Below, piece by piece: positions 25,740-34,923 of a stretch of DNA of 64,000 bases. The stretch comes from an uncultured Flavobacteriaceae bacterium (GTDB lineage: Bacteria; Bacteroidota; Bacteroidia; Flavobacteriales; Flavobacteriaceae), in the NCBI GenBank assembly GCA_943789465.1, contig CALSUF010000002.1:186001-250000 (forward strand), read 5' to 3'. The translations under genes and the position numbers were made by a program. A model generated the notes under the pieces. It saw nothing but the letters and a program-made list of their open reading frames with translations, was not told where the DNA came from and did not search any database. Position 1 is the stretch's first letter, and every line of letters starts with the position of its first letter.

Positions 25740-27116
25740 TTATCCTAAAAATTTAAAGAGTAGTTTTAGTTTTTTAAGCTTGTTTTTATAGGGCGCATAA
25801 CGGAGCGGAATGTCTAACCAATTACTTTTAATTACAATCCCTTTTTTGTGTGAAAACGTATCAAAACTAAGTCGCCCATGATACGCGCCTATTCCACTTT
25901 CTCCGACCCCACCAAAGGGCAATCTAGAGTTTCCAAAATGAATCATTGTATCGTTAACAGTGCCCCCTCCAAAGCTGTAAGTTTCAATCATTTTTTTGTA
26001 AAATGAAGCCTTCGATGAAAAGACATAAAACCCTAAAGGTTTTTCATACCGACTCAAAACAGAATAAATATCTCTTTCAGTTTCATAACTCAAAATAGGT
26101 AAAATAGGTCCAAATATTTCATCTTTCATCACTTCAGAATCAATTGAAGGCTCATCAATTAGCGTAGGAGCGAGGTAGCAATCTTCTGTGTCAAACTCCC
26201 CTCCGAAGACAACTCTAGAATCTTCTAGCATGTTTGTTAATCTTGATAAGTGTTCAGAATTGACAATACGAGGATAATCTGCTGATTTTTGCGGATTTTC
26301 TCCGTAAGCCATAATAATTTCAGATTTTAAATCAGATATCAACTGTGCTTTTACTGAGCTATGTACCAACAAATAATCAGGTGCTATGCAAGTTTGTCCT
26401 GCATTGACAAATTTACCCCATACCAAGCGCTTAGCTATTAATTGCGTTGACATGCTGTCATCTATTATACATGGGTTTTTACCTCCTAGCTCAAGAGTTA
26501 CAGGGGTTAAAAATGGTGCAGCAGCTTTGGCTACAATTTTTCCAACAGCAACACTTCCCGTGAAGAAAATATAATCCCAGCGCTCTTTTAAAAGTAAGGT
26601 TGTTTCTGGAATACCTCCTTGTATGACTTTGACATGTTCCGAAACAAACACAGTACTTAAGATGTCTTCCAGCAATTGTGAGGTATGTGTTGTATGTTCA
26701 CTCGGTTTTAGAACAACCGTGTTGCCTGCGGCAATAGCAGCAATAAGAGGTGCTACCGCCAATTGAAATGGGTAATTCCATGGAGCAATGATCAATACAG
26801 ATCCGTAAGGCTCGCTGTAGATGTAATCTCTTGAAGGAAAGTTAAGGCCTGCGGCTCTTACTTTTTTAGGTTTAGACCAAGAGTCAATATGTTTTAAAGT
26901 CGAATCAATTTCTGAAATAACCACACCAATTTCGCTAAAATAAGCTTCAAATTTAGATTTTTTTAAATCCTTGTAAACTGCTTCGTAAATAGCATCTTCT
27001 TTAGCAAGAATTTCTGAACGAAGTTTGGTTAGTAATTTCTTAAGCATCCCTACATCACGTGTGACGCGCGTTTTAAAATACTCTTTCTGGGTTTCTAAGA
27101 TCAGTTTTGCTTCCAT
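25740..27116 (-). CDS. aldehyde dehydrogenase family protein
   Basis: This 458-residue class 3-type aldehyde dehydrogenase shows APWNYPFQLAVAPLIAAIAAG (~114), VTLELGGKNPCIID with the general-base Glu (~208-221), and NAGQTCIAPDY with the catalytic Cys (~240). It oxidises aldehydes to acids with NAD(P)+. Like other short class 3 enzymes it has a C-terminal basic, hydrophobic tail (KLKKLKLLFKFLG) that may contact membrane, suiting fatty-aldehyde substrates. It lies 3 bp after the RluA gene on the same strand. The substrate cannot be fixed from sequence. Confidence 0.93.
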   Translation of the reverse strand: MEAKLILETQKEYFKTRVTRDVGMLKKLLTKLRSEILAKEDAIYEAVYKDLKKSKFEAYFSEIGVVISEIDSTLKHIDSWSKPKKVRAAGLNFPSRDYIYSEPYGSVLIIAPWNYPFQLAVAPLIAAIAAGNTVVLKPSEHTTHTSQLLEDILSTVFVSEHVKVIQGGIPETTLLLKERWDYIFFTGSVAVGKIVAKAAAPFLTPVTLELGGKNPCIIDDSMSTQLIAKRLVWGKFVNAGQTCIAPDYLLVHSSVKAQLISDLKSEIIMAYGENPQKSADYPRIVNSEHLSRLTNMLEDSRVVFGGEFDTEDCYLAPTLIDEPSIDSEVMKDEIFGPILPILSYETERDIYSVLSRYEKPLGFYVFSSKASFYKKMIETYSFGGGTVNDTMIHFGNSRLPFGGVGESGIGAYHGRLSFDTFSHKKGIVIKSNWLDIPLRYAPYKNKLKKLKLLFKFLG

Positions 27117-27119
27117 AGT

Positions 27120-27824
27120 CTATACGTGATTGATACACTCCTTCCATAACACTTCATTTGGAGGTGGTGCACTAATAGTTATTAATTGGTCATTTACAGG
27201 GTGCGTAAATGAAATGTTACGCGCATGAAGGTGTATACTTCCATCGGGGTTGCTTCGGTCGAACCCATATTTTAAATCCCCTTTTATAGGGCTTCCTATG
27301 GTGGATAGTTGACTTCTTATCTGGTGGTGTCTTCCTGTTTCAAGTTTTACTTCTAGAAGGTGATAGCGGTTCAAACTGTGAATTAGTTCATAGTGTAGAA
27401 TTGCTTTTTTGCTATGGTCCACTTCTTTGATGTAGGCTTTTGATTTATTATTTTTAGGATTTTTTTTAAGCCAATGAACGAGTGTATCTTTTGATTTTAA
27501 AGGCTTGTTTTTAACGACCGCCCAATAGGTTTTGGATATTTTTTTATTTAAAAATAATGCATTCATTCTTGTGAGCGCTTTTGAAGTTTTCGTAAACACG
27601 ACAATTCCAGTAGTGGGGCGGTCGAGTCTATGCGTGACTCCCAAATAAACAGCACCTGGTTTGTCGTACTTCTTTTTTATATAACCTTTCACAATATCAC
27701 TGAGAGGGGTATCTCTAGTTTTATCGCCTTGAACAAGATCTCCTGAGCGTTTATTGATGATGATCAAATGATTGTCCTCATGAAGAATTTGAAGGTTATC
27801 AATATTTGAAACAATCTTATCCAT
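27120..27824 (-). CDS. RluA-family RNA pseudouridine synthase
   Basis: The protein has 234 residues with the catalytic motif HRLDRPTTGIVVF (~residue 66, Asp nucleophile) and the downstream RHHQIRSQL element typical of RluA enzymes. It lacks an N-terminal S4 domain, as in the short RluA/TruC-like subgroup. It isomerises uridine to pseudouridine in rRNA or tRNA; the target site cannot be told from sequence. It is 4 bp after panB and 3 bp before the aldehyde dehydrogenase, so a panB-rluA-aldH operon is likely. Confidence 0.93.
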   Translation of the reverse strand: MDKIVSNIDNLQILHEDNHLIIINKRSGDLVQGDKTRDTPLSDIVKGYIKKKYDKPGAVYLGVTHRLDRPTTGIVVFTKTSKALTRMNALFLNKKISKTYWAVVKNKPLKSKDTLVHWLKKNPKNNKSKAYIKEVDHSKKAILHYELIHSLNRYHLLEVKLETGRHHQIRSQLSTIGSPIKGDLKYGFDRSNPDGSIHLHARNISFTHPVNDQLITISAPPPNEVLWKECINHV

Positions 27825-27828
27825 TTAT

Positions 27829-28647
27829 TTAATACTGTTCGTTTTCACTAGGAAAGTCAGAAGATTTTACATCATCAATATATTGATTGATTGCAGTGGT
27901 CATTTCTTCGTGTAAACTTAAATAACGACGTAAAAAACGTGGATGAAATTCTTGTGTCATTCCAAGCATATCATGCAATACCAATACTTGTCCATCAACA
28001 CCTCCACCGGCACCAATTCCTATAACAGGAATGCTGATGCTCTCAGCAACTTGTTGTGCCAAGGCAGCTGGGATTTTTTCAAGAACCAACGCAAAACAAC
28101 CTAAGCGCTCTAAAAGTTTTGCATCTTCAATTAACCGTAAAGCTTCTTCTTCTTCTTTGGCTCTTACTGTATATGTACCAAATTTATAGATTGATTGAGG
28201 AGTGAGCCCTAAATGACCCATGACAGGAATTCCAGCATTCAATATCTTTTTGATGGAATCTTTAATTTCTTTACCGCCTTCAAGCTTTACAGCATGTCCA
28301 CCACTTTCTTTCATGATTCGGATGGAAGATCGTAAGGCTTCTTTAGGATCACTTTGATAGGTTCCAAAAGGTAAATCAACAACTACCAACGCACGATCTA
28401 TGGCGCGTACAACTGATGAAGCATGATAAATCATTTGATCCAACGTAATGGGAAGTGTGGTTTCGTGACCTGCCATGACATTACTGGCAGAATCTCCTAC
28501 CAAAATCACGTCAATACCTGCGCCATCTACAATCTTAGCCATGGTGTAGTCATAGGCTGTGAGCATAGATATCTTTTCTCCTAAGGACTTCATTTCGATC
28601 AGCGACTTTACAGTGACTCTTTTGTATTCTTTTTTTGATGCAGACAT
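27829..28647 (-). CDS. panB: 3-methyl-2-oxobutanoate hydroxymethyltransferase
   Basis: The protein has 272 residues and is a full-length PanB. Conserved blocks include [19 protein letters not shown] (~33), [18 protein letters not shown] with the metal-binding Asp (~49), AVKLEGG (~118) and the [14 protein letters not shown] stretch (~138). It transfers a hydroxymethyl group from 5,10-methylene-THF to ketoisovalerate, giving ketopantoate for pantothenate and coenzyme A synthesis. The N-terminus carries a short family-typical extension. It is the first gene of a three-gene minus-strand run. Confidence 0.97.
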   Translation of the reverse strand: MSASKKEYKRVTVKSLIEMKSLGEKISMLTAYDYTMAKIVDGAGIDVILVGDSASNVMAGHETTLPITLDQMIYHASSVVRAIDRALVVVDLPFGTYQSDPKEALRSSIRIMKESGGHAVKLEGGKEIKDSIKKILNAGIPVMGHLGLTPQSIYKFGTYTVRAKEEEEALRLIEDAKLLERLGCFALVLEKIPAALAQQVAESISIPVIGIGAGGGVDGQVLVLHDMLGMTQEFHPRFLRRYLSLHEEMTTAINQYIDDVKSSDFPSENEQY

Positions 28648-28890
28648 AATTGGTTATAATTTATGATAGAGTGTAAAAGTACTAAATTAGTGTATAAATT
28701 TAGCTTTTTGTATGATAACTAAGTAACATAATGAGTTAAATTGATAAAGCATATTCTTAAATCTATTGTTTTAGTGAGAATAAATTACAAAAAAGCCGAA
28801 AAATTAATTTCGGACTTTTAATGCTAGTTACTTAAAGGGTTAATGACGCTTTTGGATATTAGCAAATGTTAATGTCAGATATTGTTAGGA

Positions 28891-29341
28891 TTATCCAAGA
28901 CCACTTACATTATCAGCTGGGACCACTACGATTCTAAAAACAACGTCTTGTGTCCAAGTACGCCTATAAACGGTTTTCAAAATTAGCAGTGCCTTCTAAA
29001 AATAGCTCAACATCTGTTTGCGTAAAATCAAAATTGTAGTTGAGAGTCGCGCCAGTCAACAAAATACAGTGCTTTGCGGCAATAATCTCCAGACTTCTTG
29101 ACCGTTATCGGCTTCCCATAAAATATAAACTAAGTGACTATCATCAGTCATAAACGTCAAATTCGTAAGATTCTCAATTGATACGCTTGTTATCTGAATA
29201 TTAAAATCCACCACAGTTTCCAAATGCACTTGACACAATTAAGCCTCCATCTCGACCTGGAGGTCCATCTTCGCCAACGCAAGCAGTAAACAATAGCAAA
29301 TAGGGTGATAATAGAGTGTACATTTCTAATGTGTATTTCAT
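28891..29341 (-). pseudogene. decayed collagen-like lipoprotein gene
   Basis: Read on the minus strand from the ATG at 29339-29341, the peptide starts as a lipoprotein (a hydrophobic stretch ending LLFTACVGED) followed by a collagen-like GPPGRDGG. Frameshifts then interrupt it. Downstream fragments in other frames (VYILWEADNGQEVWRLLPQ and YNFDFTQTDVELFLEG) match a flavobacterial family of small collagen-motif lipoproteins of unknown function. Stops and shifts occur at least at four places, so the gene is dead as sequenced. The stretch 28648-28890 between it and panB shows nothing else recognisable. Confidence 0.75.
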
Positions 29342-29445
29342 TTATAATTATTCTTTTAACTACCAAAGCGTACCAAAGTTCTCAGTTTTCTAGTCATAAG
29401 AAGGTTTTATTTTCTTGAATCTGCCATCATGTCAGTCCTTTTGTA

Positions 29446-29462
29446 TTGGCACAATGATTGAC
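29446..29462 (+). promoter_or_regulatory. candidate sigma-54-like promoter of dnaK
   Basis: TTGGCACAATGATTGAC resembles the -24/-12 sigma-54 element (TGGCAC-N5-TTGC), with GG and the -12 dinucleotide ten bases apart, but the latter is GA rather than GC. It lies 47 bases before the dnaK ATG. No CIRCE repeat was seen. The call rests on pattern only. Confidence 0.4.
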
Positions 29463-29508
29463 TTATGGATTCTGTAATATTTAAATACAAAATTAAATTA
29501 TATAAATT

Positions 29509-31404
29509 ATGAGTAAAATTATTGGAATTGATTTGGGAACAACAAACTCTTGTGTTTCCGTCATGGAAGGAAATGAGCCCGTTGTCATCACAAATGCTGA
29601 AGGACAACGTACAACTCCATCTGTCATCGCTTTTGTGGATGGTGGTGAAATTAAGGTAGGAGATCCTGCGAAACGTCAAGCAGTTACCAACCCGACTAAA
29701 ACGGTGTATTCAATCAAGCGTTTTATGGGAAATAAATTCTCAGAATCGAAACAAGAAGTAGGTCGTGTCCCTTATAAAGTAGTGAAAGGTGACAACGATA
29801 CTCCACGAGTTGATATTGATGGTCGTTTATACACACCACAGGAATTATCAGCAATGGTACTTCAAAAAATGAAAAAAACTGCTGAAGAGTTTTTGGATCA
29901 AGAAGTTTCAGAAGCTGTGATTACAGTTCCGGCTTATTTTAACGATGCACAACGTCAAGCTACAAAAGAAGCTGGTGAGATTGCAGGTTTAAAAGTAAGA
30001 CGTATTATCAATGAGCCTACAGCAGCTGCATTGGCATACGGAATGGACAAAAAAGGAAAAGATCAAACCATTGTTGTTTTTGATTTTGGTGGAGGAACAC
30101 ACGATGTTTCTGTATTAGAATTAGGAGATGGCGTTTTTGAAGTCTTGGCTACGGATGGTGACACGCACCTAGGTGGAGATGATGTGGATGAAAAAATCAT
30201 CAACTGGTTAGCAGAAGAATTTAAAGCGGAAGAAAACTTAGATCTACGTGAAGACCCTATGGCGCTTCAACGTTTAAAAGAAGCTGCTGAAAAAGCTAAG
30301 ATTGAATTATCATCGTCTGCACAAACAGAAATCAACTTACCGTATGTAACTGCTACTGCTAGTGGTCCAAAACACTTGGTACGTTCATTGTCAAAAGCAA
30401 AGTTTGAACAATTAATTGACGACTTAGTAAAAAGAACAATTGCACCTTGTCAAACAGCTTTAAAAGCAGCTGGATTGTCAACAAGTGATATTGATGAAAT
30501 TATTTTAGTAGGAGGATCCACTCGAATCCCTGCGGTTCAAGAAGCGGTAGAAAAATTCTTTGGAAAGAAACCTAATAAAGGAGTAAATCCTGATGAGGTT
30601 GTAGCCGTTGGTGCTGCAATCCAAGGGGGTGTACTAACTGGAGATGTTAAGGATGTATTACTTTTGGATGTTACTCCATTATCATTAGGAATTGAAACAA
30701 TGGGGAATGTCATGACCAAATTAATTGAGTCTAACACAACTATTCCAACTAAAAAATCTCAAGTATTCTCAACAGCAGCAGACAATCAGCCTTCAGTTGA
30801 AATTCATGTCCTTCAAGGAGAGCGTGCAATGGCAGCTGATAACAAAACGATTGGACGCTTTCATTTAGATGGACTTCCTCCAGCACAGCGTGGAACGCCA
30901 CAAATTGAAGTAACATTTGATATTGATGCCAATGGTATTATTAAGGTTTCTGCTACAGATAAAGCGACCAACAAAACACAAGATATTCGAATAGAAGCAT
31001 CTTCGGGTTTAACGGAAGAAGAAATCGAGAAAATGAAACAAGATGCAGAAGCTAATGCAGATTCAGATGCGAAAGCTAAAGAAACAGCAGATAAGTTGAA
31101 TGCTGCAGATGGTATGATTTTTCAAACAGAAAATCAGCTCAAAGAATTTGGTGATAAACTATCGGATGATAAAAAACAACCAATTGAAGCTGCTTTAGAA
31201 GAATTGAAAGCTGCATACGAGTCCAAAGACATCGCTGTTATTGATCCAGCTTTAGAGAAAATCAACGAAGCATGGAAAGCAGCTAGTGAAGAAATGTACA
31301 AAGCACAAGAAGGTGCTCAAGGTACTCCTTCAGATGCTGCTCCAGAAACTGAGGCGTCTCAAGAAGACAACGTTGAAGATGTAGATTTCGAAGAAGTGAA
31401 ATAA
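29509..31404 (+). CDS. dnaK: molecular chaperone DnaK (Hsp70)
   Basis: The protein has 631 residues and is a canonical DnaK: the ATPase domain opens with [16 protein letters not shown], with phosphate loops [16 protein letters not shown] (~196) and [13 protein letters not shown] (~335), followed by the linker [16 protein letters not shown] and the substrate-binding and lid domains. The C-terminus ends in the acidic tail DVDFEEVK. It folds nascent and stressed proteins with DnaJ and GrpE, which are not in this window. It is monocistronic, ending at a perfect 10-bp terminator stem. One shift from the common GGGTFDVS to GGGTHDVS is seen. Confidence 0.99.
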   Translation: MSKIIGIDLGTTNSCVSVMEGNEPVVITNAEGQRTTPSVIAFVDGGEIKVGDPAKRQAVTNPTKTVYSIKRFMGNKFSESKQEVGRVPYKVVKGDNDTPRVDIDGRLYTPQELSAMVLQKMKKTAEEFLDQEVSEAVITVPAYFNDAQRQATKEAGEIAGLKVRRIINEPTAAALAYGMDKKGKDQTIVVFDFGGGTHDVSVLELGDGVFEVLATDGDTHLGGDDVDEKIINWLAEEFKAEENLDLREDPMALQRLKEAAEKAKIELSSSAQTEINLPYVTATASGPKHLVRSLSKAKFEQLIDDLVKRTIAPCQTALKAAGLSTSDIDEIILVGGSTRIPAVQEAVEKFFGKKPNKGVNPDEVVAVGAAIQGGVLTGDVKDVLLLDVTPLSLGIETMGNVMTKLIESNTTIPTKKSQVFSTAADNQPSVEIHVLQGERAMAADNKTIGRFHLDGLPPAQRGTPQIEVTFDIDANGIIKVSATDKATNKTQDIRIEASSGLTEEEIEKMKQDAEANADSDAKAKETADKLNAADGMIFQTENQLKEFGDKLSDDKKQPIEAALEELKAAYESKDIAVIDPALEKINEAWKAASEEMYKAQEGAQGTPSDAAPETEASQEDNVEDVDFEEVK

Positions 31405-31426
31405 AAGTAGTTTTTGTTTGATACAG

Positions 31427-31462
31427 AAAAGCACAATCAGTTTATGGTTGTGCTTTTTTTTT
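31427..31462. terminator. bidirectional terminator between dnaK and blh
   Basis: AAAAGCACAA (31427-31436) pairs perfectly with TTGTGCTTTT (31448-31457), with A and T runs on both flanks. It can stop dnaK transcription on the plus strand. The stem includes the last codons of the convergent blh gene, so it could also act on the minus strand. Confidence 0.85.
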
Positions 31463-32338
31463 GGAAAACATTCTTAACATTACAAAAGCATGTGGAAATG
31501 TAACTGCTGCTATAAATGCAAAAAACAACGAATAGAACTGTTTTTCGCTACTAAAAATTGCATATAAAATAACCATTCCTACTAAAGAAATAACCCAGTA
31601 AGGCAGTGCAGCTTTACAGTACTTTAAAGCAGAATCGGTTTTCACATCTCCATATATAAATGTGATTTGTTCTATTAAAGAAGGGATGCTGTGCCAAAGG
31701 ATAAAATAAATACTAAATCCCCATATTAAGGACGAGGATGAAAAAATTATTGCCAAAACGGCTAATGTGAATAGTTCTTTTAAGATTATTTGTATGGAAA
31801 GTCGTTTTGTTAAAAATTCAGTAAAAAGTACAATTCCTATAAAGCCACCTAAAATAGCGAGAACTATATTAACGTACAAATTAGCTATTTCATATCCTGT
31901 AATTTCAAAAACTATCAATTTTACTCCTGCATCGTTGAAATTAAACAACATAAACAAGACTAACATTCCGTAGGAAAAATAGAATGAAGATTTTAGCAAT
32001 GTCTTAGATGTAGAAAAACGGTGATCCCAGTGTTGTTCTCCAAAGTGGTAGGCACTAAATATAATGAACAGAACCATAGCGAGGGAAGGTGCCCAGTAGA
32101 AAATTAAAATTGCAATAGACACTATAAATAGATAAGCTGTTAAGAGTGCGAATTTGGAGTAATGTTTTATATTTTTCAAAATTTTATTAACAATTAGTAA
32201 ATCATTCGAACCGTGAATCATACCAAATGTAAAAATTAAAATAAAGCCCAATATGAGTTCAAAACTCTCTGGGACATGTGTATTTACCCATAGTCCTAAG
32301 AAGCTAGTAACGATTGAGAAATTGAAAATATTCTTCAT
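31442..32338 (-). CDS. blh: Brp/Blh-type beta-carotene 15,15'-dioxygenase
   Basis: This polytopic membrane protein of 298 residues has about eight hydrophobic helices and the family's conserved His and acidic residues: GMIHGSNDLLIV (~39), SAYHFGEQHWDH (~94) and WHSIPSL (~212). Blh enzymes split beta-carotene with O2 to two retinal molecules. It is divergent from the proteorhodopsin gene 110 bp away, the usual flavobacterial arrangement, and so supplies the chromophore. Carotenoid synthesis genes are not in the window. Confidence 0.93.
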   Translation of the reverse strand: MKNIFNFSIVTSFLGLWVNTHVPESFELILGFILIFTFGMIHGSNDLLIVNKILKNIKHYSKFALLTAYLFIVSIAILIFYWAPSLAMVLFIIFSAYHFGEQHWDHRFSTSKTLLKSSFYFSYGMLVLFMLFNFNDAGVKLIVFEITGYEIANLYVNIVLAILGGFIGIVLFTEFLTKRLSIQIILKELFTLAVLAIIFSSSSLIWGFSIYFILWHSIPSLIEQITFIYGDVKTDSALKYCKAALPYWVISLVGMVILYAIFSSEKQFYSLFFAFIAAVTFPHAFVMLRMFSKKKAQP

Positions 32339-32408
32339 AAAATAGTGTTAAATAAGTGGTCTGAGCCTACAAATTTACGAAATGCTCAACAATTAGTTTA
32401 ATTTTTTA

Positions 32409-32416
32409 TATATTTG
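32409..32416 (+). promoter_or_regulatory. candidate -7 promoter box of proteorhodopsin
   Basis: TATATTTG matches the Bacteroidota TAnnTTTG -7 element and lies 33 bases before the proteorhodopsin ATG. A clear -33 TTG partner is not evident at the standard spacing. Confidence 0.45.
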
Positions 32417-32448
32417 TTTAAACAATAAACTAACTAAATTTTTAAAAA

Positions 32449-33174
32449 ATGACAAATTTAATTTTACCTTTAGTAGCAAAAATGGATCCTACCGACTATG
32501 TAGGTTTTACATTCTTTGTTGGATGTATGGCAATGATGGCAGCATCTGCCTTTTTCTTTTTATCATTAAATCAGTTTGACAAAAAATGGAGAACCTCTGT
32601 TTTAGTATCTGGTTTAATTACATTTATTGCAGCTGTTCATTATTTCTACATGAGAGACTATTGGGCTACCAACATGGAGTCTCCAACATTTTTCCGTTAT
32701 GTAGACTGGATTTTAACCGTGCCATTGATGTGTGTTGAGTTTTATTTAATTCTCAAAGTTGCTGGCGCAAAAAAATCGTTACTTACTAAAATGATTGTGT
32801 ATTCAGTTATCATGTTAGTAACAGGATACCTAGGTGAGACTGTATATTCAGGAAGCGCAGCGCTTTGGGGCTTTTTATCTGCAGCAGCCTATTTTGCTAT
32901 AGCTTATGAAATATGGCTTGGTGGAGCAGCAAAATTAGCTAAAGAAGCTGGTGGCGATGTTTTAGCAGCACACAAAATATTATGCTGGTTTGTTCTGGTT
33001 GGATGGATTATTTATCCATTAGGATACTTAGTTGGAACAGCTGATGGCCAGTGGTATTCTTTCATGTCTGGAGTAGGACTTGATATGGATGTACTTTACA
33101 ACATTGCTGATGCGATTAACAAAATCGGATTCGGTTTAGTGATTTATAGCTTAGCAGTTAAGAAAACAGCTTAA
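32449..33174 (+). CDS. green-light proteorhodopsin (proton pump)
   Basis: This seven-helix microbial rhodopsin has 241 residues. Aligned to marine proteorhodopsin, it has H64 (His75), D86 (Asp97, proton acceptor), T90, E97 (Glu108, proton donor) and K225 in INKIGFG (retinal Schiff-base lysine), so it has the DTE motif of an outward proton pump. The spectral-tuning position (105) is M94, which predicts green absorption. The short N-terminus, without a long cleavable signal, is as in other flavobacterial proteins. Together with divergent blh it forms a phototrophy module; light-driven proton motive force could assist uptake and survival. Confidence 0.97.
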   Translation: MTNLILPLVAKMDPTDYVGFTFFVGCMAMMAASAFFFLSLNQFDKKWRTSVLVSGLITFIAAVHYFYMRDYWATNMESPTFFRYVDWILTVPLMCVEFYLILKVAGAKKSLLTKMIVYSVIMLVTGYLGETVYSGSAALWGFLSAAAYFAIAYEIWLGGAAKLAKEAGGDVLAAHKILCWFVLVGWIIYPLGYLVGTADGQWYSFMSGVGLDMDVLYNIADAINKIGFGLVIYSLAVKKTA

Positions 33175-33205
33175 GAAAAAAGAATTACAAGTAGATATTA
33201 AATTG

Positions 33206-33238
33206 AGGCTGTCTGAAAAGACAGCCTTTTTTTTTTTG
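33206..33238 (+). terminator. proteorhodopsin terminator
   Basis: AGGCTGTCT (33206-33214) and AGACAGCCT (33219-33227) form a 9-bp stem with a GAAA loop, followed by eleven T. This is a textbook intrinsic terminator 31 bases after the rhodopsin stop codon, isolating it from the menaquinone genes. Confidence 0.93.
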
Positions 33239-33311
33239 CACTTTTTTAACGTTATCGAATCATTGACTTCGCCTTTGGTTTTTGTAACTTTACACACAAA
33301 TCATACTAGAA

Positions 33312-33737
33312 ATGAGTCCAACTAAAGACCAGATTATAAAGGCTGCTACTGCCGCTTGCAAAGACACCTTAATGGAAACTCTTAACATCGAATTTGTTGA
33401 TGCTGGTGAAGACTTTGTAATTGCTAAAATGCCTGTTGATAAACGCGTATATCAACCCGATGGCGTATTGCACGGAGGTGCCACTGCTGCACTTGCTGAA
33501 ACTGTTGGAAGTTTTGCAGCACATATTTTTTTAGACACCAAAAACTATTTTGTGAGAGGTATTGATATCTCTGCCAACCATATCAAAAGCGTAAAAGAAG
33601 GTTATGTATATGCCAAAGCAACCTTTATTCATAGAGGTAGAACTATGCAGATTTTTAATATCGAAGTTACCGACGATCAAAATCAATTAGTGTCTTCTTG
33701 TAAACTAACCACCGTTTCACTTCCTAAAGAACGCTAA
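33312..33737 (+). CDS. PaaI-type hotdog thioesterase, probable DHNA-CoA thioesterase
   Basis: The protein has 141 residues with the hotdog-fold active-site block QPDGVLHGGATAALAETVGS (residues ~54-73), where the HGG helix and Glu are catalytic. It stands at the head of the menaquinone gene run, directly before menF, so hydrolysis of 1,4-dihydroxy-2-naphthoyl-CoA (MenI role) is the likely function. That substrate is inferred from position, since the family is broad. It starts 74 bp after the proteorhodopsin terminator. Confidence 0.88.
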   Translation: MSPTKDQIIKAATAACKDTLMETLNIEFVDAGEDFVIAKMPVDKRVYQPDGVLHGGATAALAETVGSFAAHIFLDTKNYFVRGIDISANHIKSVKEGYVYAKATFIHRGRTMQIFNIEVTDDQNQLVSSCKLTTVSLPKER

Positions 33738-33740
33738 TAG

Positions 33741-34856
33741 ATGACCTCGACTGATTTTTTCGATCAAATAGATAAAGCGATACAATCGAAAACAACCCTT
33801 TGTGCTTTTTTCAAAGCCTGAGAAACGTCAATAAAAGCATATATACAAACGAATACAGATACCTATAATATCAATGATTATTCAGAAAGTGGATTTGTAT
33901 TTGCTCCCTTTGATGTCTGAAAAAGACAGCTATTACATTCCCTTAGAGAATTCAACAGTCATAGAATTGGAGCATTTAGATTTTGAAGCTAAGCCTCATC
34001 AAATCATTTGATAGGCAATGACACAGTAGATCACTTCAAGTTGGTATCTACAGCTCATTGAACTATAAATTCAACAGATTTAGAAAAAGTGGTGCTTTCA
34101 AGAGTAATTAAAGTTTAATTTACAAGTTCAAATCCTATTGAAATTTTAAAAACGTTAGCACAAAACTATCCATCTGCGTTTACTTATTGTTGGTTTCATC
34201 CAGAAACAGGGTTTTGGTTAGGAGCATCTCCTGAAAGTCTTGTTAAAATTAGAAGGAAGATCACTCTCTACAATGGCACTTGCAGGCACTCAAACTTTTA
34301 ATCTTGACTGAAGAACGTTGAATGGGATATTAAAAATAGAGAGAACATGCCTTTGTAACGGATTATTTAGTGGATAGTACTCTCCAATTATTTAGAGCCT
34401 ATAAAAATTTCTGGACCACAGACATTCAAAGCAGGTGAATTATTCACCTTCAAACCACGTATACTGGACGCTCTAAAATCAACTGATCATAGTTTAAAAG
34501 ATTTATTAAAGTCAATGCATCCTACACCAGCTGTTTGTGGTACATCCTAGACAAATGGCATTTAGAATATATCTTTCAAATGAAGCTCTACGATCGAGAG
34601 TTTTATGCTGGATTTTTTGGAGAATTAAATATCCCTACGGAATCCAACTTTTAGAAACTCAAAAAAAAATATCGAAAATAGAGCCTATCAAACCGTTCGA
34701 AAATCGACACACCTTGCGGTGAATTTACGCTGTATGCAATTAAAAAACACCCTCGCAATTCTTTACAGTGGAGGTGGAATTACCAAAGACTCCGACCCCT
34801 TGACGGAATGTTTAGAAACTGAAAACAAGATTCAAACCATAAAAAAGGTGCTCTAA
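33741..34856 (+). pseudogene. menF: isochorismate synthase (menF) remnant
   Basis: No long frame is open, but fragments in all three plus-strand frames line up with a chorismate-binding enzyme: an N-terminal FFDQIDKAIQSK and SGFVFAPFDV, a middle TGFWLGASPESL, ALAGTQTF and LKSMHPTPAVCG, and a C-terminal ILYSGGGITKDSDPL ending at TAA 34854-34856. The overall length (1116 bp, ~370 codons) equals an intact flavobacterial MenF, so decay is by many point changes and small indels rather than deletion. In-frame TGA, TAG and TAA codons arise by substitution in several places. MenF makes isochorismate, the entry step of menaquinone synthesis. It lies 3 bp after the thioesterase gene and 67 bp before menD. 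Confidence 0.85.
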
Positions 34857-34923
34857 ACCTTTAGGAAATATTTATTATTTCATTTCAATTTAAACCCTAA
34901 AATTTAAATAACTTTGTGGGTCA

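Noticed and set aside
29407-29679. Minus-strand ORF overlapping the dnaK start
   Set aside because: It is antisense to the conserved DnaK N-terminus and the dnaK leader and resembles no family.
34537-34722. Small open frame within the menF region
   Set aside because: It is a chance opening in one frame of the decayed isochorismate synthase; the conserved fragments lie in several frames around it.
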